In this document: one piece after another, positions 1 to 8,806 of the stretch | Numbering within the stretch: position 1 is the first letter of the stretch | Layout: each line of letters opens with the position of its first letter | Assembly: GCF_027214025.1 (NCBI RefSeq) | Contig: NZ_JAPWHB010000008.1 | Span: 161,308 to 225,307, forward strand | DNA from: Parahoeflea alexandrii | GTDB taxonomy: Bacteria > Pseudomonadota > Alphaproteobacteria > Rhizobiales > Rhizobiaceae | Length of the DNA: 64,000 nucleotides | Direction: 5' to 3' | Notes under the pieces: generated by a model | What the model saw: the letters and a program-made list of their open reading frames with translations, nothing else | Told to the model about the DNA's origin: nothing | Database searches by the model: none | Translations under genes and position numbers: made by a program

Positions 1-1
1 G

Positions 2-487
2 GTGGCGCTTGAGGCGATCCGCGCTGTGGCCGATGAGGTCGAGGACGCGGTCCCAGGCGCCGGTACGGTGCTCAATGCGAAGCAGTATCACCAGGCAGTC
101 GAGGCCGGATCGCAGTTCATCGTCTCGCCCGGAACGACGCTTGAACTGCTGGATGTCGCCCGCAAGTCGCCGGTGCCGCTGTTGCCGGGTGCCGCGACCC
201 CCAGCGAAGTGATGGCGCTCCGGGAAGAAGGTTACGAGGTCCTCAAGTTCTTCCCGGCTGAACAGGCCGGAGGCGCTGCCTACCTCAAATCGCTTTCATC
301 ACCGCTGGCCGGAATGCTGTTCTGCCCGACCGGCGGGATCACCCCGGACAATGCGCGCGACTATCTCTCGCTGCCCAACGTGGTCTGCGTCGGCGGTTCC
401 TGGGTCGCGCCCAATGCGCTGGTTGAGGCAGGCGATTGGGACGGAATTACGCGGTTGGCGATGGAAGCGTCGCGGCTCGCGGCTTAA
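2..487 (+). CDS. eda: KDPG/KHG aldolase, 5' end outside window
   Basis: Cleaves 2-keto-3-deoxy-6-phosphogluconate to pyruvate and glyceraldehyde-3-phosphate in the cytosolic Entner-Doudoroff pathway. The 161 visible residues align with the last three quarters of the roughly 210-residue family. The Schiff-base lysine lies in GYEVLKFFPAE (Lys at visible residue 82) and the phosphate-binding FCPTGGI segment follows at about 107-113. About 50 N-terminal residues, including the catalytic glutamate region, lie before base 1. The GTG at base 2 is an internal codon and not a real start. No partner gene is visible upstream. The family call is firm; the substrate (KDPG against the related KHG) is by family. 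Confidence 0.93.
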   Translation: MALEAIRAVADEVEDAVPGAGTVLNAKQYHQAVEAGSQFIVSPGTTLELLDVARKSPVPLLPGAATPSEVMALREEGYEVLKFFPAEQAGGAAYLKSLSSPLAGMLFCPTGGITPDNARDYLSLPNVVCVGGSWVAPNALVEAGDWDGITRLAMEASRLAA

Positions 488-662
488 GGCCACCATCCGA
501 AGAAATTTGTGCCGGGTTTATGGAGCGGCGGTCATCGTGGATGGCCGCCGTTCGGTCTCGTGCGGCCTGAGAGCCGTTTGAAAGCGGATTGCTGAATTCC
601 TATCTAAACGTGGAAGCGGCCGGATGGCGCTGCCACATCGAGGAAGACAAGGACCCACCATC

Positions 663-1361
663 ATGTTCGATCCCAAAGCCCTGCTTGACCAGTTTCTCGG
701 CTCCAACATTCCCGGCACCCAGGGAACCGTGCGTGACCAGGCCAGCAAGGCCACCCAGCTTGCCAAGGAAAATCCGCTTGCGACCGGCGCCATTGTCGCG
801 GTGCTTCTCGGGACCGGAGCAGGCCGGGCAATCGGTGGATCGGCATTGAAACTCGGCGGCATGGCCGCGATCGCCGGCCTTGGCTACCAGGCCTGGAAGA
901 ACTACCAGGCCGGCAAGGCGCCGGGTGACGGGGAGGCTGCGAAGCAACCTGAAATGCTGGCGCCGCCTTCGGACTCGGATTTCTCGGCAGAGCCAGCGCA
1001 TGTGGATAGCGATTTCGCACTTTCGCTGATCAGGATCATGATTGCCGCGGCACGGGCGGACGGTCATGTCGATGATGCCGAGCGCGCCCGCATTCACGAC
1101 AAGCTTGCCCTGTCGGGACTGGGCGAGGACGCAATCGCTTTCCTCGACGATGAACTGTCCAAACCTGTCGACATGGACGGCATCATTGCCGCAGCGTCGA
1201 GCGAAGCGCAGAAGATCGAGATGTTTACCGCCGCGCGGCTTGCGATAGACCCCGACACCCGGGCCGAGCGCGGGTTCCTTGATCTCCTGGCGGGCCGTCT
1301 CGGACTTGCCGATCCCCTGGTCGACCATATCGAGGCAACGGTTGCGGCTGCAAAGGTCTGA
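663..1361 (+). CDS. TerB/DUF533 family protein (YebE-like)
   Basis: 232 residues. The N-terminal half carries a Gly/Ala-rich hydrophobic stretch (about 40-75: ATGAIVAVLLGTGAGRAIGG and what follows) like the membrane-associating segment of YebE/DUF533 proteins. The C-terminal half (about 120-230) is an all-helical TerB-like domain with the acidic DGHVDDAER segment. TerB-like domains are linked to tellurite and envelope stress, but the biochemical role of this branch is unknown. The ATG at 663 follows an AAGGA at about 649-653. A longer frame starts at 624, but its extra residues look unlike the family. It stands alone between eda and dctB. Confidence 0.82.
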   Translation: MFDPKALLDQFLGSNIPGTQGTVRDQASKATQLAKENPLATGAIVAVLLGTGAGRAIGGSALKLGGMAAIAGLGYQAWKNYQAGKAPGDGEAAKQPEMLAPPSDSDFSAEPAHVDSDFALSLIRIMIAAARADGHVDDAERARIHDKLALSGLGEDAIAFLDDELSKPVDMDGIIAAASSEAQKIEMFTAARLAIDPDTRAERGFLDLLAGRLGLADPLVDHIEATVAAAKV

Positions 1362-1687
1362 ACCTGGAGCCGATCCTCTTTAGATGGATTCGTCTGGACG
1401 CCGGGATTTCGTGATCTGGCCAGGAGCGGGAGGCGACGCGGCGCGAGCGCCGTTAGCCTCGCGCGACGCAGTCCAGAGCGCGAAAGGCCCAGTTCAGACG
1501 ATTGCGATGGATCTTACTTTTCGGCCAGCCTTCCGGTTTCGCCAGGCTTGGGCGTCTTCTCCGCGCCAGCGTCGTCAAAATCCTCGCACGATGCGCTGCA
1601 TCGCGCTTGCGGTTTTCCTAGCTGGCACGAAAAACCCTGTCCACCAAACCGCTTCCAGCTAAAGATGATTGGCTCTAAAGTCCGGCG
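1362..1687. other. Intergenic region before dctB
   Basis: 326 bases with no convincing gene. A small GC-rich hairpin (CGGCG-CGAG-CGCCG, about 1439-1452) has no T tract. A TGGCACG at 1623-1629 resembles half of a sigma54 promoter but has no correctly spaced TTGC. No clear Shine-Dalgarno precedes dctB. Confidence 0.5.
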
Positions 1688-3484
1688 ATGCAGTCGCGCG
1701 TCGCCATAGAGAAACAGTTCCGCCTGACCAGAATCGGTCTTTTTGTCGTCTGGGCGATCCTGTCGGCCATCATCGTGGCATGGTCGGTCAGTTCGGCCAA
1801 GGAGCGGGCGCTCTCGGACGTCATGCAGAAGGCGGGAGAGACGCTGTCGGTGCAGACCGAGATTCTCTCCGGGGTTCTCGACAAGTACCGCTTGCTGCCG
1901 CCGCTGCTTTCGCGCCAATCGTCGATCAGGGCGCTCTTCGTGCGGGATGTCGAGGGCAACGCCCAGTCCATCAATGCGCGCCGGGTGGCGGAAGCGACGA
2001 GCGGCATGTCAGCGGCGATGGATGTGGCGTTTTTCTTTCCGGATGGGGAAATGCTGGCGAACGCCCGCGGCTCGGTTGCCGAGCGGTCCGAAGGTCTGCC
2101 GCAACTGATCGAAGCCGCCATGCAAGGCCGGCTCGGCCGCGCTGCCCTGTCGAACGACCGGGGCGAGCGGACATATGCCTTTTCGTCCGGCGTGCGCCGT
2201 GAGGGAAAGTTTGCCGGCGTTGTCATCGTCTATGTCGATTTCTATCGGGTCGAGGCTGCTTGGGCGCTATCGGCGCGCCGCATCTTCGTGACCGATAAGA
2301 GCGGTACGGTGTTTCTGGCCAATGATCCCGACTGGCGGCTCAAATCGCTCTCGGACCTGCGCCAGTCGGGAGCGGTTGATCGCTACCTGATCAATGGCCG
2401 GTTTGAAGACCGGCTGGATCTGGTGCGTCGCTTGCCGTTGCTCGAGTGGGATCTGCATGTGCTCGCCGACCCTGCGCCGGTTGCCGCGGCGCGATTGAGT
2501 GCAGCCACCATCGCAACCCTGGCCAGTCTGCTGGCCGGCATGATTGCCCTGGTCGTGCTTCGGCGAAACGAGGGACTGACCATCAAGGCCCGCACCGACC
2601 GGGCGATCGCGCTTCGGCTCGAACGGGTGGTGCGGGACCGGACGCGGGCACTTTCGATCACCAACCAGACGCTCAGCAAGGAAGTCCAGGTTCGCCGCGA
2701 GGCGGAAGAGCGATTGCGCAAGACGCAGGATGAACTGGTTCAAACCGCCAAGCTGGCTGCACTCGGACAGATGTCGACAGCCTTGAGCCATGAATACAAT
2801 CAGCCGCTGGCCGCCATCAGGTCCTATGCGGACAATGCGCTTCGGTTTCTCGATCGCGGTGCGTTGTCCGAGGTCTCGGGCAACCTGTCGCGCATCAACG
2901 GCCTGGTTGAACGGATGGCCGAACTGTCGAGGACATTGCTGTCATTCTCGCGCAAGCCAGGCGCCAGCATTGGGCCGGTTCCGCTGGGCACGATCATCGA
3001 TGAGGCATTGTTGCTGGCGCGCCCGCGGGCGCGTGCAGCGGGCATCGCCGACATCCAGGTCGGCGCGGGCGTATTGAGTGTTCATGTGCTGGGCGGCCGG
3101 ATCAGGCTCGGACAGGTCTTCGTCAATCTCGTCAACAACGCAATCGACGCCTTGTCGGGACGCGCCGACGCGCGAGTGGAGATTGACGCCCGGCTGGAAG
3201 GCGACCGCGTGTTCGTGACCGTCATCGACAACGGTCCGGGGATCGAGCCTGAGCGGTTGCACAAGGTGTTCGAGCCGTTCTTCACCACAAAGGGGGTCGG
3301 TGAGGGGATCGGGATCGGGCTTTCCATCGTGGACAATATCATCCGGGACTTCGGCGGCACAATCACGGTATCGAACCGGCCCGAGGGCGGGGCCTGTTTC
3401 ACGATCGATTTGCAGGCCGCAGATGGCCCGGACGAGATGCTTGAGGGCAAATTGCTTCCAACTTCCGCCAGCGCAGCCGTGTGA
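1688..3484 (+). CDS. dctB: C4-dicarboxylate sensor histidine kinase DctB
   Basis: 598-residue membrane sensor that autophosphorylates and passes the phosphate to DctD. Two membrane helices (about 17-35 and 271-291) flank a periplasmic sensor domain containing the LDKYRLLPPLLS segment typical of the DctB double-PAS sensor. A predicted coiled-coil linker (about 300-360) leads to the HisKA domain with phospho-accepting His368 in SHEYNQPLAAIRSYADNA. The ATPase domain has an N box (VNLVNNAIDAL), DNGPGIEP and GEGIGIGLS, so it looks active. The ATG at 1688 has a weak ribosome site. dctD starts 66 bases downstream, giving the usual dctBD pair. The likely ligand is a C4-dicarboxylate, by family and by the adjacent TRAP genes. 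Confidence 0.93.
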   Translation: MQSRVAIEKQFRLTRIGLFVVWAILSAIIVAWSVSSAKERALSDVMQKAGETLSVQTEILSGVLDKYRLLPPLLSRQSSIRALFVRDVEGNAQSINARRVAEATSGMSAAMDVAFFFPDGEMLANARGSVAERSEGLPQLIEAAMQGRLGRAALSNDRGERTYAFSSGVRREGKFAGVVIVYVDFYRVEAAWALSARRIFVTDKSGTVFLANDPDWRLKSLSDLRQSGAVDRYLINGRFEDRLDLVRRLPLLEWDLHVLADPAPVAAARLSAATIATLASLLAGMIALVVLRRNEGLTIKARTDRAIALRLERVVRDRTRALSITNQTLSKEVQVRREAEERLRKTQDELVQTAKLAALGQMSTALSHEYNQPLAAIRSYADNALRFLDRGALSEVSGNLSRINGLVERMAELSRTLLSFSRKPGASIGPVPLGTIIDEALLLARPRARAAGIADIQVGAGVLSVHVLGGRIRLGQVFVNLVNNAIDALSGRADARVEIDARLEGDRVFVTVIDNGPGIEPERLHKVFEPFFTTKGVGEGIGIGLSIVDNIIRDFGGTITVSNRPEGGACFTIDLQAADGPDEMLEGKLLPTSASAAV

Positions 3485-3550
3485 TGCTGGACAAGATGGC
3501 GGCTTCATGATTTCAGGCATTGCGAATATAAAGCCGGGAGGAGCCCGCCA

Positions 3551-4918
3551 TTGGAAGACAATTCCGCGCTGAAGCTGCAGGACAGGATTGTGCATCTGGT
3601 CGATGACGATGCCGACCTGAGGCATGCGCTCAAGCAATCGCTGGAGCTCGAGGGGCTGAGTGTGGTTTGCCACTCAAGCGCGGACGATGTCGGCGATCTG
3701 CCTCTGCGCAGTCTCTACGGCGTCGTCGTGTCCGACATAAGGATGCCCGGAATCGACGGATTGACGCTCATGCGGCGCATCCTGGGCATCGATCCGACAA
3801 TGCCGGTGGTGCTGATCACCGGCCATGGCGACGTGCAGATGGCGGTGGAAGCGATGCGTGCCGGCGCCTACGACTTCATCGAGAAACCGTTTGCCGCAAA
3901 CCGCCTGTTCTCGGTGGTCGAGCGGGCGCTCGAAAAGCGTCGGCTGGTGCTCGAGAACCGTTCTCTGCGCAATGCGCTCGAAGGCAGTGACGATCTCTCC
4001 TCGCGGCTGGTGGGCCGCAATCCGGCCATCCAGCGGCTGCGGGCGCAGATCTCGGCCGTTGCCGATACAGATGCCGATGTGTTGATTACCGGCGAAACCG
4101 GAACCGGCAAGGAGGTGGTGGCTCGGGCGCTCCACGATTTCGGACCGCGGAGCAAGGGGAATTTCGTCGCCATCAATTGCGCGGCGCTGCCGGCGGACAT
4201 TTTCGAATCCGAATTGTTCGGACATGAGGCGGGCGCGTTCACCGGGGCGCAGAAACTCAGGATCGGAAAGCTAGAGCATGCCAATGGCGGCACCGTGTTC
4301 CTGGACGAGATCGAATCCATGCCGATCGATCTGCAGGCCAAGCTGCTGCGCGCGATCGAGGAGAGGTCGATCGAGCGGCTCGGGTCGAACCGGCAAGTGG
4401 CGCTCAACGTGCGTTTCGTGGCGGCGACCAAGGCCGATCTGAACAACAACCCGGCTTTCCGCACGGACCTTTATTACCGGCTCAACGTGATCACGCTGGA
4501 AATCCCGGCTCTCCGGGCCCGCCGGGATGATATTCCGCTGTTGTTCTTTCACCTGGCGCGCGAGGCCCGTGCCCGCTATCGCCGAGAGATTCCGGATATC
4601 CCGCCACATATCGAAGCAGGGCTGCTTGCCCACGACTGGCCCGGCAATGTGCGCGAATTGCGAAATGTCGCTGACCGGTTCGTCCTGGGTATGTGGGCGG
4701 GTTTCGGGGCAGATCCGGATCAGAGCCTCGAGATCGGAACCGGCAGCCTTTCGGAGCGGATGGATGCCTTTGAAAGGGACGTCATCAGGGCCGAGATCAG
4801 CCGCAATGGCGGCGCCCTGAAGCCGACTTACGAAAACCTCGGCGTTTCCCGCAAGGGATTGTATGAGAAAATGCGGCGGCTGGGCATTTCATCCGGCGAT
4901 TCAGACGATGGGTCGTAG
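3551..4918 (+). CDS. dctD: Sigma54-dependent response regulator DctD
   Basis: 455-residue NtrC-class activator. The receiver domain (about 12-125) has phospho-acceptor Asp62 in VVSDIRMPG. The AAA+ domain has Walker A GETGTGKE at 181-188, an intact sigma54-contact GAFTGA at 228-233 and Walker B VFLDEIE. A Fis-type helix-turn-helix ends the protein (GVSRKGLYEKMRRLGI). The start is TTG at 3551, chosen because GGGAGGAG at 3536-3543 sits 7 bases before it. It probably activates the sigma54 promoter at 5052-5068, just downstream, which would drive dctPQM. DctBD control of a TRAP operon is known in Pseudomonas aeruginosa; here it is inferred. Confidence 0.94.
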   Translation: MEDNSALKLQDRIVHLVDDDADLRHALKQSLELEGLSVVCHSSADDVGDLPLRSLYGVVVSDIRMPGIDGLTLMRRILGIDPTMPVVLITGHGDVQMAVEAMRAGAYDFIEKPFAANRLFSVVERALEKRRLVLENRSLRNALEGSDDLSSRLVGRNPAIQRLRAQISAVADTDADVLITGETGTGKEVVARALHDFGPRSKGNFVAINCAALPADIFESELFGHEAGAFTGAQKLRIGKLEHANGGTVFLDEIESMPIDLQAKLLRAIEERSIERLGSNRQVALNVRFVAATKADLNNNPAFRTDLYYRLNVITLEIPALRARRDDIPLLFFHLAREARARYRREIPDIPPHIEAGLLAHDWPGNVRELRNVADRFVLGMWAGFGADPDQSLEIGTGSLSERMDAFERDVIRAEISRNGGALKPTYENLGVSRKGLYEKMRRLGISSGDSDDGS

Positions 4919-4929
4919 AATGCCCATTC

Positions 4930-5039
4930 GAGGCCGCGGACGGGTAGTTTGATGCCCTACCGGAGGCCGGATTCCGGGTCGCTGACCGCTTCCAACAGGC
5001 CTTGAGGCCGAATCCTGGACGTTTCCGCGGCTTGAGGCC
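4930..5039 (+). repeat. Four GAGGCC repeats, candidate DctD enhancer
   Basis: GAGGCC occurs at 4930-4935, 4963-4968, 5004-5009 and 5034-5039. The last two extend to CTTGAGGCC. Spacings of 33, 41 and 30 bases are near whole turns of the helix, and the block lies just upstream of the sigma54 promoter. That is where an NtrC-family activator would bind. The role is inferred, and GAGGCC is not an established DctD consensus. Confidence 0.4.
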
Positions 5040-5051
5040 ATCCGTGCAAAG

Positions 5052-5068
5052 TTGGCACGTGGTTTGCT
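5052..5068 (+). promoter_or_regulatory. Sigma54 (RpoN) promoter for dctPQM
   Basis: The sequence TTGGCACGTGGTTTGCT matches the sigma54 consensus TTGGCACG-N4-TTGCT. The -24 GG (5054-5055) and -12 GC (5066-5067) are separated by exactly 10 bases. Transcription would start near 5079, about 125 bases before the dctP ATG. Confidence 0.88.
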
Positions 5069-5205
5069 AGATTGTACTGTTGAATGCGATGGACGGGAGG
5101 ACATCGCCGGGGGGTGCCGGGGCAATGGCCCGGACTTTCCGGTATTCTCCGGTCTCCGCTTCGCTTGACAAGTTCCGGGCATCTTGCCCCAGTGGAGGAT
5201 ATCTC

Positions 5206-6210
5206 ATGAAAAAGCTTCTTCTCGGCGCCGTTTCCGCCGCCGCACTCCTTTTCACCGCCAATGCCGCTTCGGCCAATTGCGACGATGGCGAAATGGTCAT
5301 CAAGTTCAGCCATGTGGTGGCCGCGACCGGTCACCCGAAGGGCGACGCCGCAACGCTCCTGGCCGAGCGGGTCAACTCGGAAATGAACGGCAAGGCCTGC
5401 ATGGAAGTCTTCGCCAACTCGACGCTGTTCGACGATGACAAGGTTCTCGAAGCCCTGCTCTTGGGCGATGTCCAGCTCGCAGCACCGTCGCTGTCGAAGT
5501 TCGAGGCCTACACGCTGAAGTACCGGCTGTTCGACCTGCCGTTCCTGTTCGCCAGCCTCAAGGCGGTTGACGCTTTCACCCAGTCGGATGCCGGCAAGGG
5601 CTTGCTGACCGTGATGGAAGACGTTGGCTACACCGGCCTGGGCTACTGGTCTTCGGGCCTCAAGCAGTTCTCGGCAAACAAGCCATTGCTGGTCCCTTCC
5701 GATGCCAATGGCCTGAAGTTCCGCGTCCAGACCTCCGATGTCGCCGTGGCGATGATCGAAGCCATGGGCGGCTCGGCCCAGAAGCTCGCCTTCAAGGAAG
5801 TCTACGGCGCGCTACAGACCGGCGTTGTCGACGGACAGGAAAACTCCTGGTCGAACATCTACACCCAGAAGTTCTTCGAAGTGCAGGATGGCGTGACGGA
5901 AACCAACCACCAGCTTCTGGCCTATCTGCTGGTCACTTCGACCGAATGGCTCAACAGCCTCGAGCCCGACGTGCGTGACCAGTTCGTCACGATCGCAAAC
6001 GAAGTGACGATCGAAGCCAATGCTGCTGTTGCTGCAACGGAAGCCAAGAACCGCCAGAACATCCTCGATGCGGGCGGCACGATCCGCGAACTCAGCGCCG
6101 AGCAGCGCAAGGCCTGGGTCGACGCCATGAAGCCGGTCTGGACCAAGTTCGAAGGCGACATCGGCGCCGATCTGATCGACGCTGCAGTGGCCTCAAACGA
6201 CGCCAGCTAA
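5206..6210 (+). CDS. dctP: TRAP transporter substrate-binding protein DctP
   Basis: 334-residue periplasmic receptor of a tripartite ATP-independent transporter, which hands its ligand to DctQM using the Na+ or proton gradient. The first 23 residues are a Sec signal (MKKLLLGAVSAAALLFTANA with cleavage near ASA-N). The DctP domain fills the rest. The conserved carboxylate-binding arginine should be in LKFRVQTSD. The ATG at 5206 follows TGGAGGA at 5192-5199. The leader upstream is about 125 bases from the predicted sigma54 start. Ligand: a C4-dicarboxylate by family and by adjacent dctBD, not proven. dctQ follows after 80 bases. Confidence 0.92.
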   Translation: MKKLLLGAVSAAALLFTANAASANCDDGEMVIKFSHVVAATGHPKGDAATLLAERVNSEMNGKACMEVFANSTLFDDDKVLEALLLGDVQLAAPSLSKFEAYTLKYRLFDLPFLFASLKAVDAFTQSDAGKGLLTVMEDVGYTGLGYWSSGLKQFSANKPLLVPSDANGLKFRVQTSDVAVAMIEAMGGSAQKLAFKEVYGALQTGVVDGQENSWSNIYTQKFFEVQDGVTETNHQLLAYLLVTSTEWLNSLEPDVRDQFVTIANEVTIEANAAVAATEAKNRQNILDAGGTIRELSAEQRKAWVDAMKPVWTKFEGDIGADLIDAAVASNDAS

Positions 6211-6290
6211 GCATGCCAGGTGGATCCGGGGGGCAACTCCCGGATCCACCGAACTGACTGCCGGCGGCATCCGGCAACTGGGGGGACGCC

Positions 6291-6971
6291 ATGAATACCT
6301 ACTTGCCTTATCTCATCATGATCGTGGTGATTGCGCTGTTCTGGCTTGCAGAGCGCCGCAATCCCGACTCGGTCACCCGGTTTGAGGAAAATGTCCTCGG
6401 CGTCATCCTGGCGCTGATCACCATAGTCTCGTTTACGCAGGTCGTCGCCCGTTATGGCTTCAACAGCGGCTGGGGCGGCGCACTTGAGTTCACCCGGATC
6501 CTGTTTGCCTGGATGATCCTGTTCGGCATGAGTTACGGTCTGAAGCAGGGCATGCATCTGGGTGTCGATGCGCTGTTGCGGCTTTTCCCCAAGCCGGTGT
6601 TTCGTTTCTTCGCCATCTTCGGCGCGGTCTGCGCCTTTCTCTATGCAGCGATCCTGATCAATTCGACCTGGCTCGGGATCTTCGGCGCGGATACCAGCGG
6701 CGGAGCAATGGTCTACTGGTCGAAAATGTACCAGATCGGCATCGGCCTCGATGACCTGCGCTATCCGGAGTGGATGCAGGATACATTCGGGGTCAAGGAG
6801 CGCGTGCAGCGCTGGATTGCCTATCTGATCCTCCCCATCGGACTGGGCCTGTTCGGCTTCCGTGCGCTGCAGGCGATGGTCGCGATCTGGCGCGGTGAGC
6901 GTGAACTGATCATTGCCGGACATGAGGCCGAAGACCTCGTTGCCGAAAACCGCAACGTGTTGAAGGACTGA
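6291..6971 (+). CDS. dctQ: TRAP transporter small membrane subunit DctQ
   Basis: 226 residues with about four membrane helices (near 5-18, 40-62, 68-90 and 105-125, plus a C-terminal hydrophobic stretch near 180-200). It is the small scaffold subunit that pairs with DctM. The conserved RYGFNSGWGGALEFTRILFAW region is typical of DctQ. The protein is longer than the usual 160-190 residues because of an insert around 125-165 (GADTSGGAMVYWSKMYQ region). dctM starts 6 bases after its stop, so the two are probably translated from one transcript with dctP. Confidence 0.9.
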   Translation: MNTYLPYLIMIVVIALFWLAERRNPDSVTRFEENVLGVILALITIVSFTQVVARYGFNSGWGGALEFTRILFAWMILFGMSYGLKQGMHLGVDALLRLFPKPVFRFFAIFGAVCAFLYAAILINSTWLGIFGADTSGGAMVYWSKMYQIGIGLDDLRYPEWMQDTFGVKERVQRWIAYLILPIGLGLFGFRALQAMVAIWRGERELIIAGHEAEDLVAENRNVLKD

Positions 6972-6977
6972 TCCGCC

Positions 6978-8594
6978 ATGGAAACCGCAATCCTGTTTGT
7001 TCTCGTTCTCGGACTGTTGTTCGTCGGCGTACCGGTGGCCGTGTCGCTGGGGCTCTCGTCGATCATTCTGATCGCCTTTTTCTCAAAAGACTCGATGTCC
7101 TCGGTGGCCATCCAGTTGTTCACGGCATCGCAGAACTATACACTGCTGGCCATCCCGTTCTTTGTGTTGGCATCGGCGTTCATGTCGACCGGCGGCGTGG
7201 CCAAGCGCATCATCCGCTTCGCCATCGCAACGGTCGGGCATTTCCGCGGCGGGCTGGCCATGGCCAGCGTGCTCGCCTGCATGCTGTTTGCGGCCTTGTC
7301 CGGATCGTCGCCCGCCACCGTGGTCGCCATCGGCACCATCGCAATCGCCGGCATGCGGCAGGTGGGATATTCCAAGGAGTTCGCGGCCGGCATCATTGCC
7401 AATGCCGGAACGCTGGGCATTCTCATTCCGCCTTCGATCGTCATGGTGGTCTATGCCGCGGCAACCGACGTGTCCGTCGGGCGGATGTTCCTTGCCGGCG
7501 TGATCCCGGGAGTTGTCGCGGGTCTCATGTTGATGATCGCGATCTACGTGGTGGCGCGGGTCAAGGGACTGCCATCCGAGCCCTGGCGCGGGTTTGGCGA
7601 GATCGTCGCTGGCGGCAAGGATGCGGGCTGGGGTCTTTTCCTGATCATCATCATCATCGGCGGCATTTATGGCGGGGTCTTCACCCCGACCGAGGCTGCC
7701 GCCGTGGCGGCGGTCTATTCCTTCTTTATCGCGATCTTCATCTATCGCGACATGGGGCCGATGGCCGGAATTACGTGGGTTAACGACACGGATTCGCGCC
7801 GGGCGCGGGCCGGGTTTTCCGGCGTGGTCTATGCGGTGGCCTTCTATTTCGTCTGGATGATCCTGTCGTTCTTTGCCACCAGCAATTCCGAGACGGTTAC
7901 CTTTGCCGGCCGCTCCAATCTCGGTCTTGCCATCTCGTTTGCTATCCTGGTCGCCTATACGGCCTGGCGTGGCGAGAAGGGTCTCGCCGGGGTGCCTTCG
8001 GCGCTGGCAGCGGGCCTGCCGATCTGGGGCCGCAACCTGTCGCTCATGGGCCGCAATTTCGGCAAGGCCTTCTTCAACGAAGATACGCGCAAGGTAATGG
8101 TGGACGCATCCAAGACCACCATCATGCTGATGTTCATCATCGTCAACGCCCTGCTGTTTGCCCATGTGCTGACCTCCGAGCGGATCCCCGACGCGATCAC
8201 AGACCTGATGCTGGGCTACGGCTTTACCTGGTTCACCTTCCTGATTGCCGTCAACGTGCTGCTGTTGATAGGCGGTCAGTTCATGGAACCCTCGGGCCTG
8301 CTTCTGATTGTGGCGCCGGTGGTGTTCCCGATCGCGATGGAGTTGGGCGTCGATCCGGTGCATCTCGGCATCATCATGGTGGTCAATATGGAGATCGGCA
8401 TGATCACGCCGCCGATCGGGCTCAACTTGTTCGTCACCTCCGGAATCACCGGCATGAGCCTGGTACAGGTGGTGCGCGCGGCGCTGCCATTCGTTGCGGT
8501 GCTGTTCCTGTTCCTGATCATCGTGACCTATGTGCCGGCGATGTCGACATGGTTGCCCTACAGCCTGATGGGGCCGGAGATCGTCACCAGATAG
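6978..8594 (+). CDS. dctM: TRAP transporter large permease DctM, enlarged
   Basis: 538-residue inner-membrane transport subunit. The N-terminal part (LFVGVPVAVSLGLSS, then SGSSPATVVAIGTIAIAGM and GTLGILIPPSIVMVVY) and the C-terminal part (GMITPPIGLNLFVTSGI) carry the repeated motifs of the ion-transporter superfamily. Usual DctM proteins are about 425 residues. The extra 100 or so sit between residues about 260 and 365 and include two more hydrophobic stretches (FSGVVYAVAFYFVWMILSFF and LGLAISFAILVAYTAW). A terminator follows at 8639. It is the last gene of the dctPQM unit. Confidence 0.92.
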   Translation: METAILFVLVLGLLFVGVPVAVSLGLSSIILIAFFSKDSMSSVAIQLFTASQNYTLLAIPFFVLASAFMSTGGVAKRIIRFAIATVGHFRGGLAMASVLACMLFAALSGSSPATVVAIGTIAIAGMRQVGYSKEFAAGIIANAGTLGILIPPSIVMVVYAAATDVSVGRMFLAGVIPGVVAGLMLMIAIYVVARVKGLPSEPWRGFGEIVAGGKDAGWGLFLIIIIIGGIYGGVFTPTEAAAVAAVYSFFIAIFIYRDMGPMAGITWVNDTDSRRARAGFSGVVYAVAFYFVWMILSFFATSNSETVTFAGRSNLGLAISFAILVAYTAWRGEKGLAGVPSALAAGLPIWGRNLSLMGRNFGKAFFNEDTRKVMVDASKTTIMLMFIIVNALLFAHVLTSERIPDAITDLMLGYGFTWFTFLIAVNVLLLIGGQFMEPSGLLLIVAPVVFPIAMELGVDPVHLGIIMVVNMEIGMITPPIGLNLFVTSGITGMSLVQVVRAALPFVAVLFLFLIIVTYVPAMSTWLPYSLMGPEIVTR

Positions 8595-8638
8595 GCAGTT
8601 GGGTGCCTTGGACAAAGAAAACCCAAACCAGACTGACC

Positions 8639-8662
8639 GGGGCGCGAAAGCGCCCCGTTTTT
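8639..8662 (+). terminator. Intrinsic terminator after dctM
   Basis: GGGGCGC (8639-8645), loop GAAA, GCGCCCC (8650-8656), then GTTTTT. A perfect 7-bp GC stem with a T tract, on the dctM strand. Confidence 0.88.
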
Positions 8663-8806
8663 CGTGCATGGCCGATATGCGCCATTCTGCCGGTGTTGGC
8701 TGGACGGCGCTCTTCTCCTGATCAACTCCGGTGATGGCTGGCTTCAGAAAAAGTCATTGGTCGCCGCGTTGTGCTTGCCCCTGTCCGATGCCATGCTGGC
8801 CTAACG

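Noticed and set aside
1623..1645. Sigma54-like TGGCACG before dctB
   Set aside because: No TTGC at the required spacing, so the -12 element is absent.
7083..8669. Open frame of 528 codons on the minus strand across dctM
   Set aside because: It is rich in His, Asp and Arg with no domain, as expected for the antisense of a hydrophobic high-GC gene. dctM on plus is certain.
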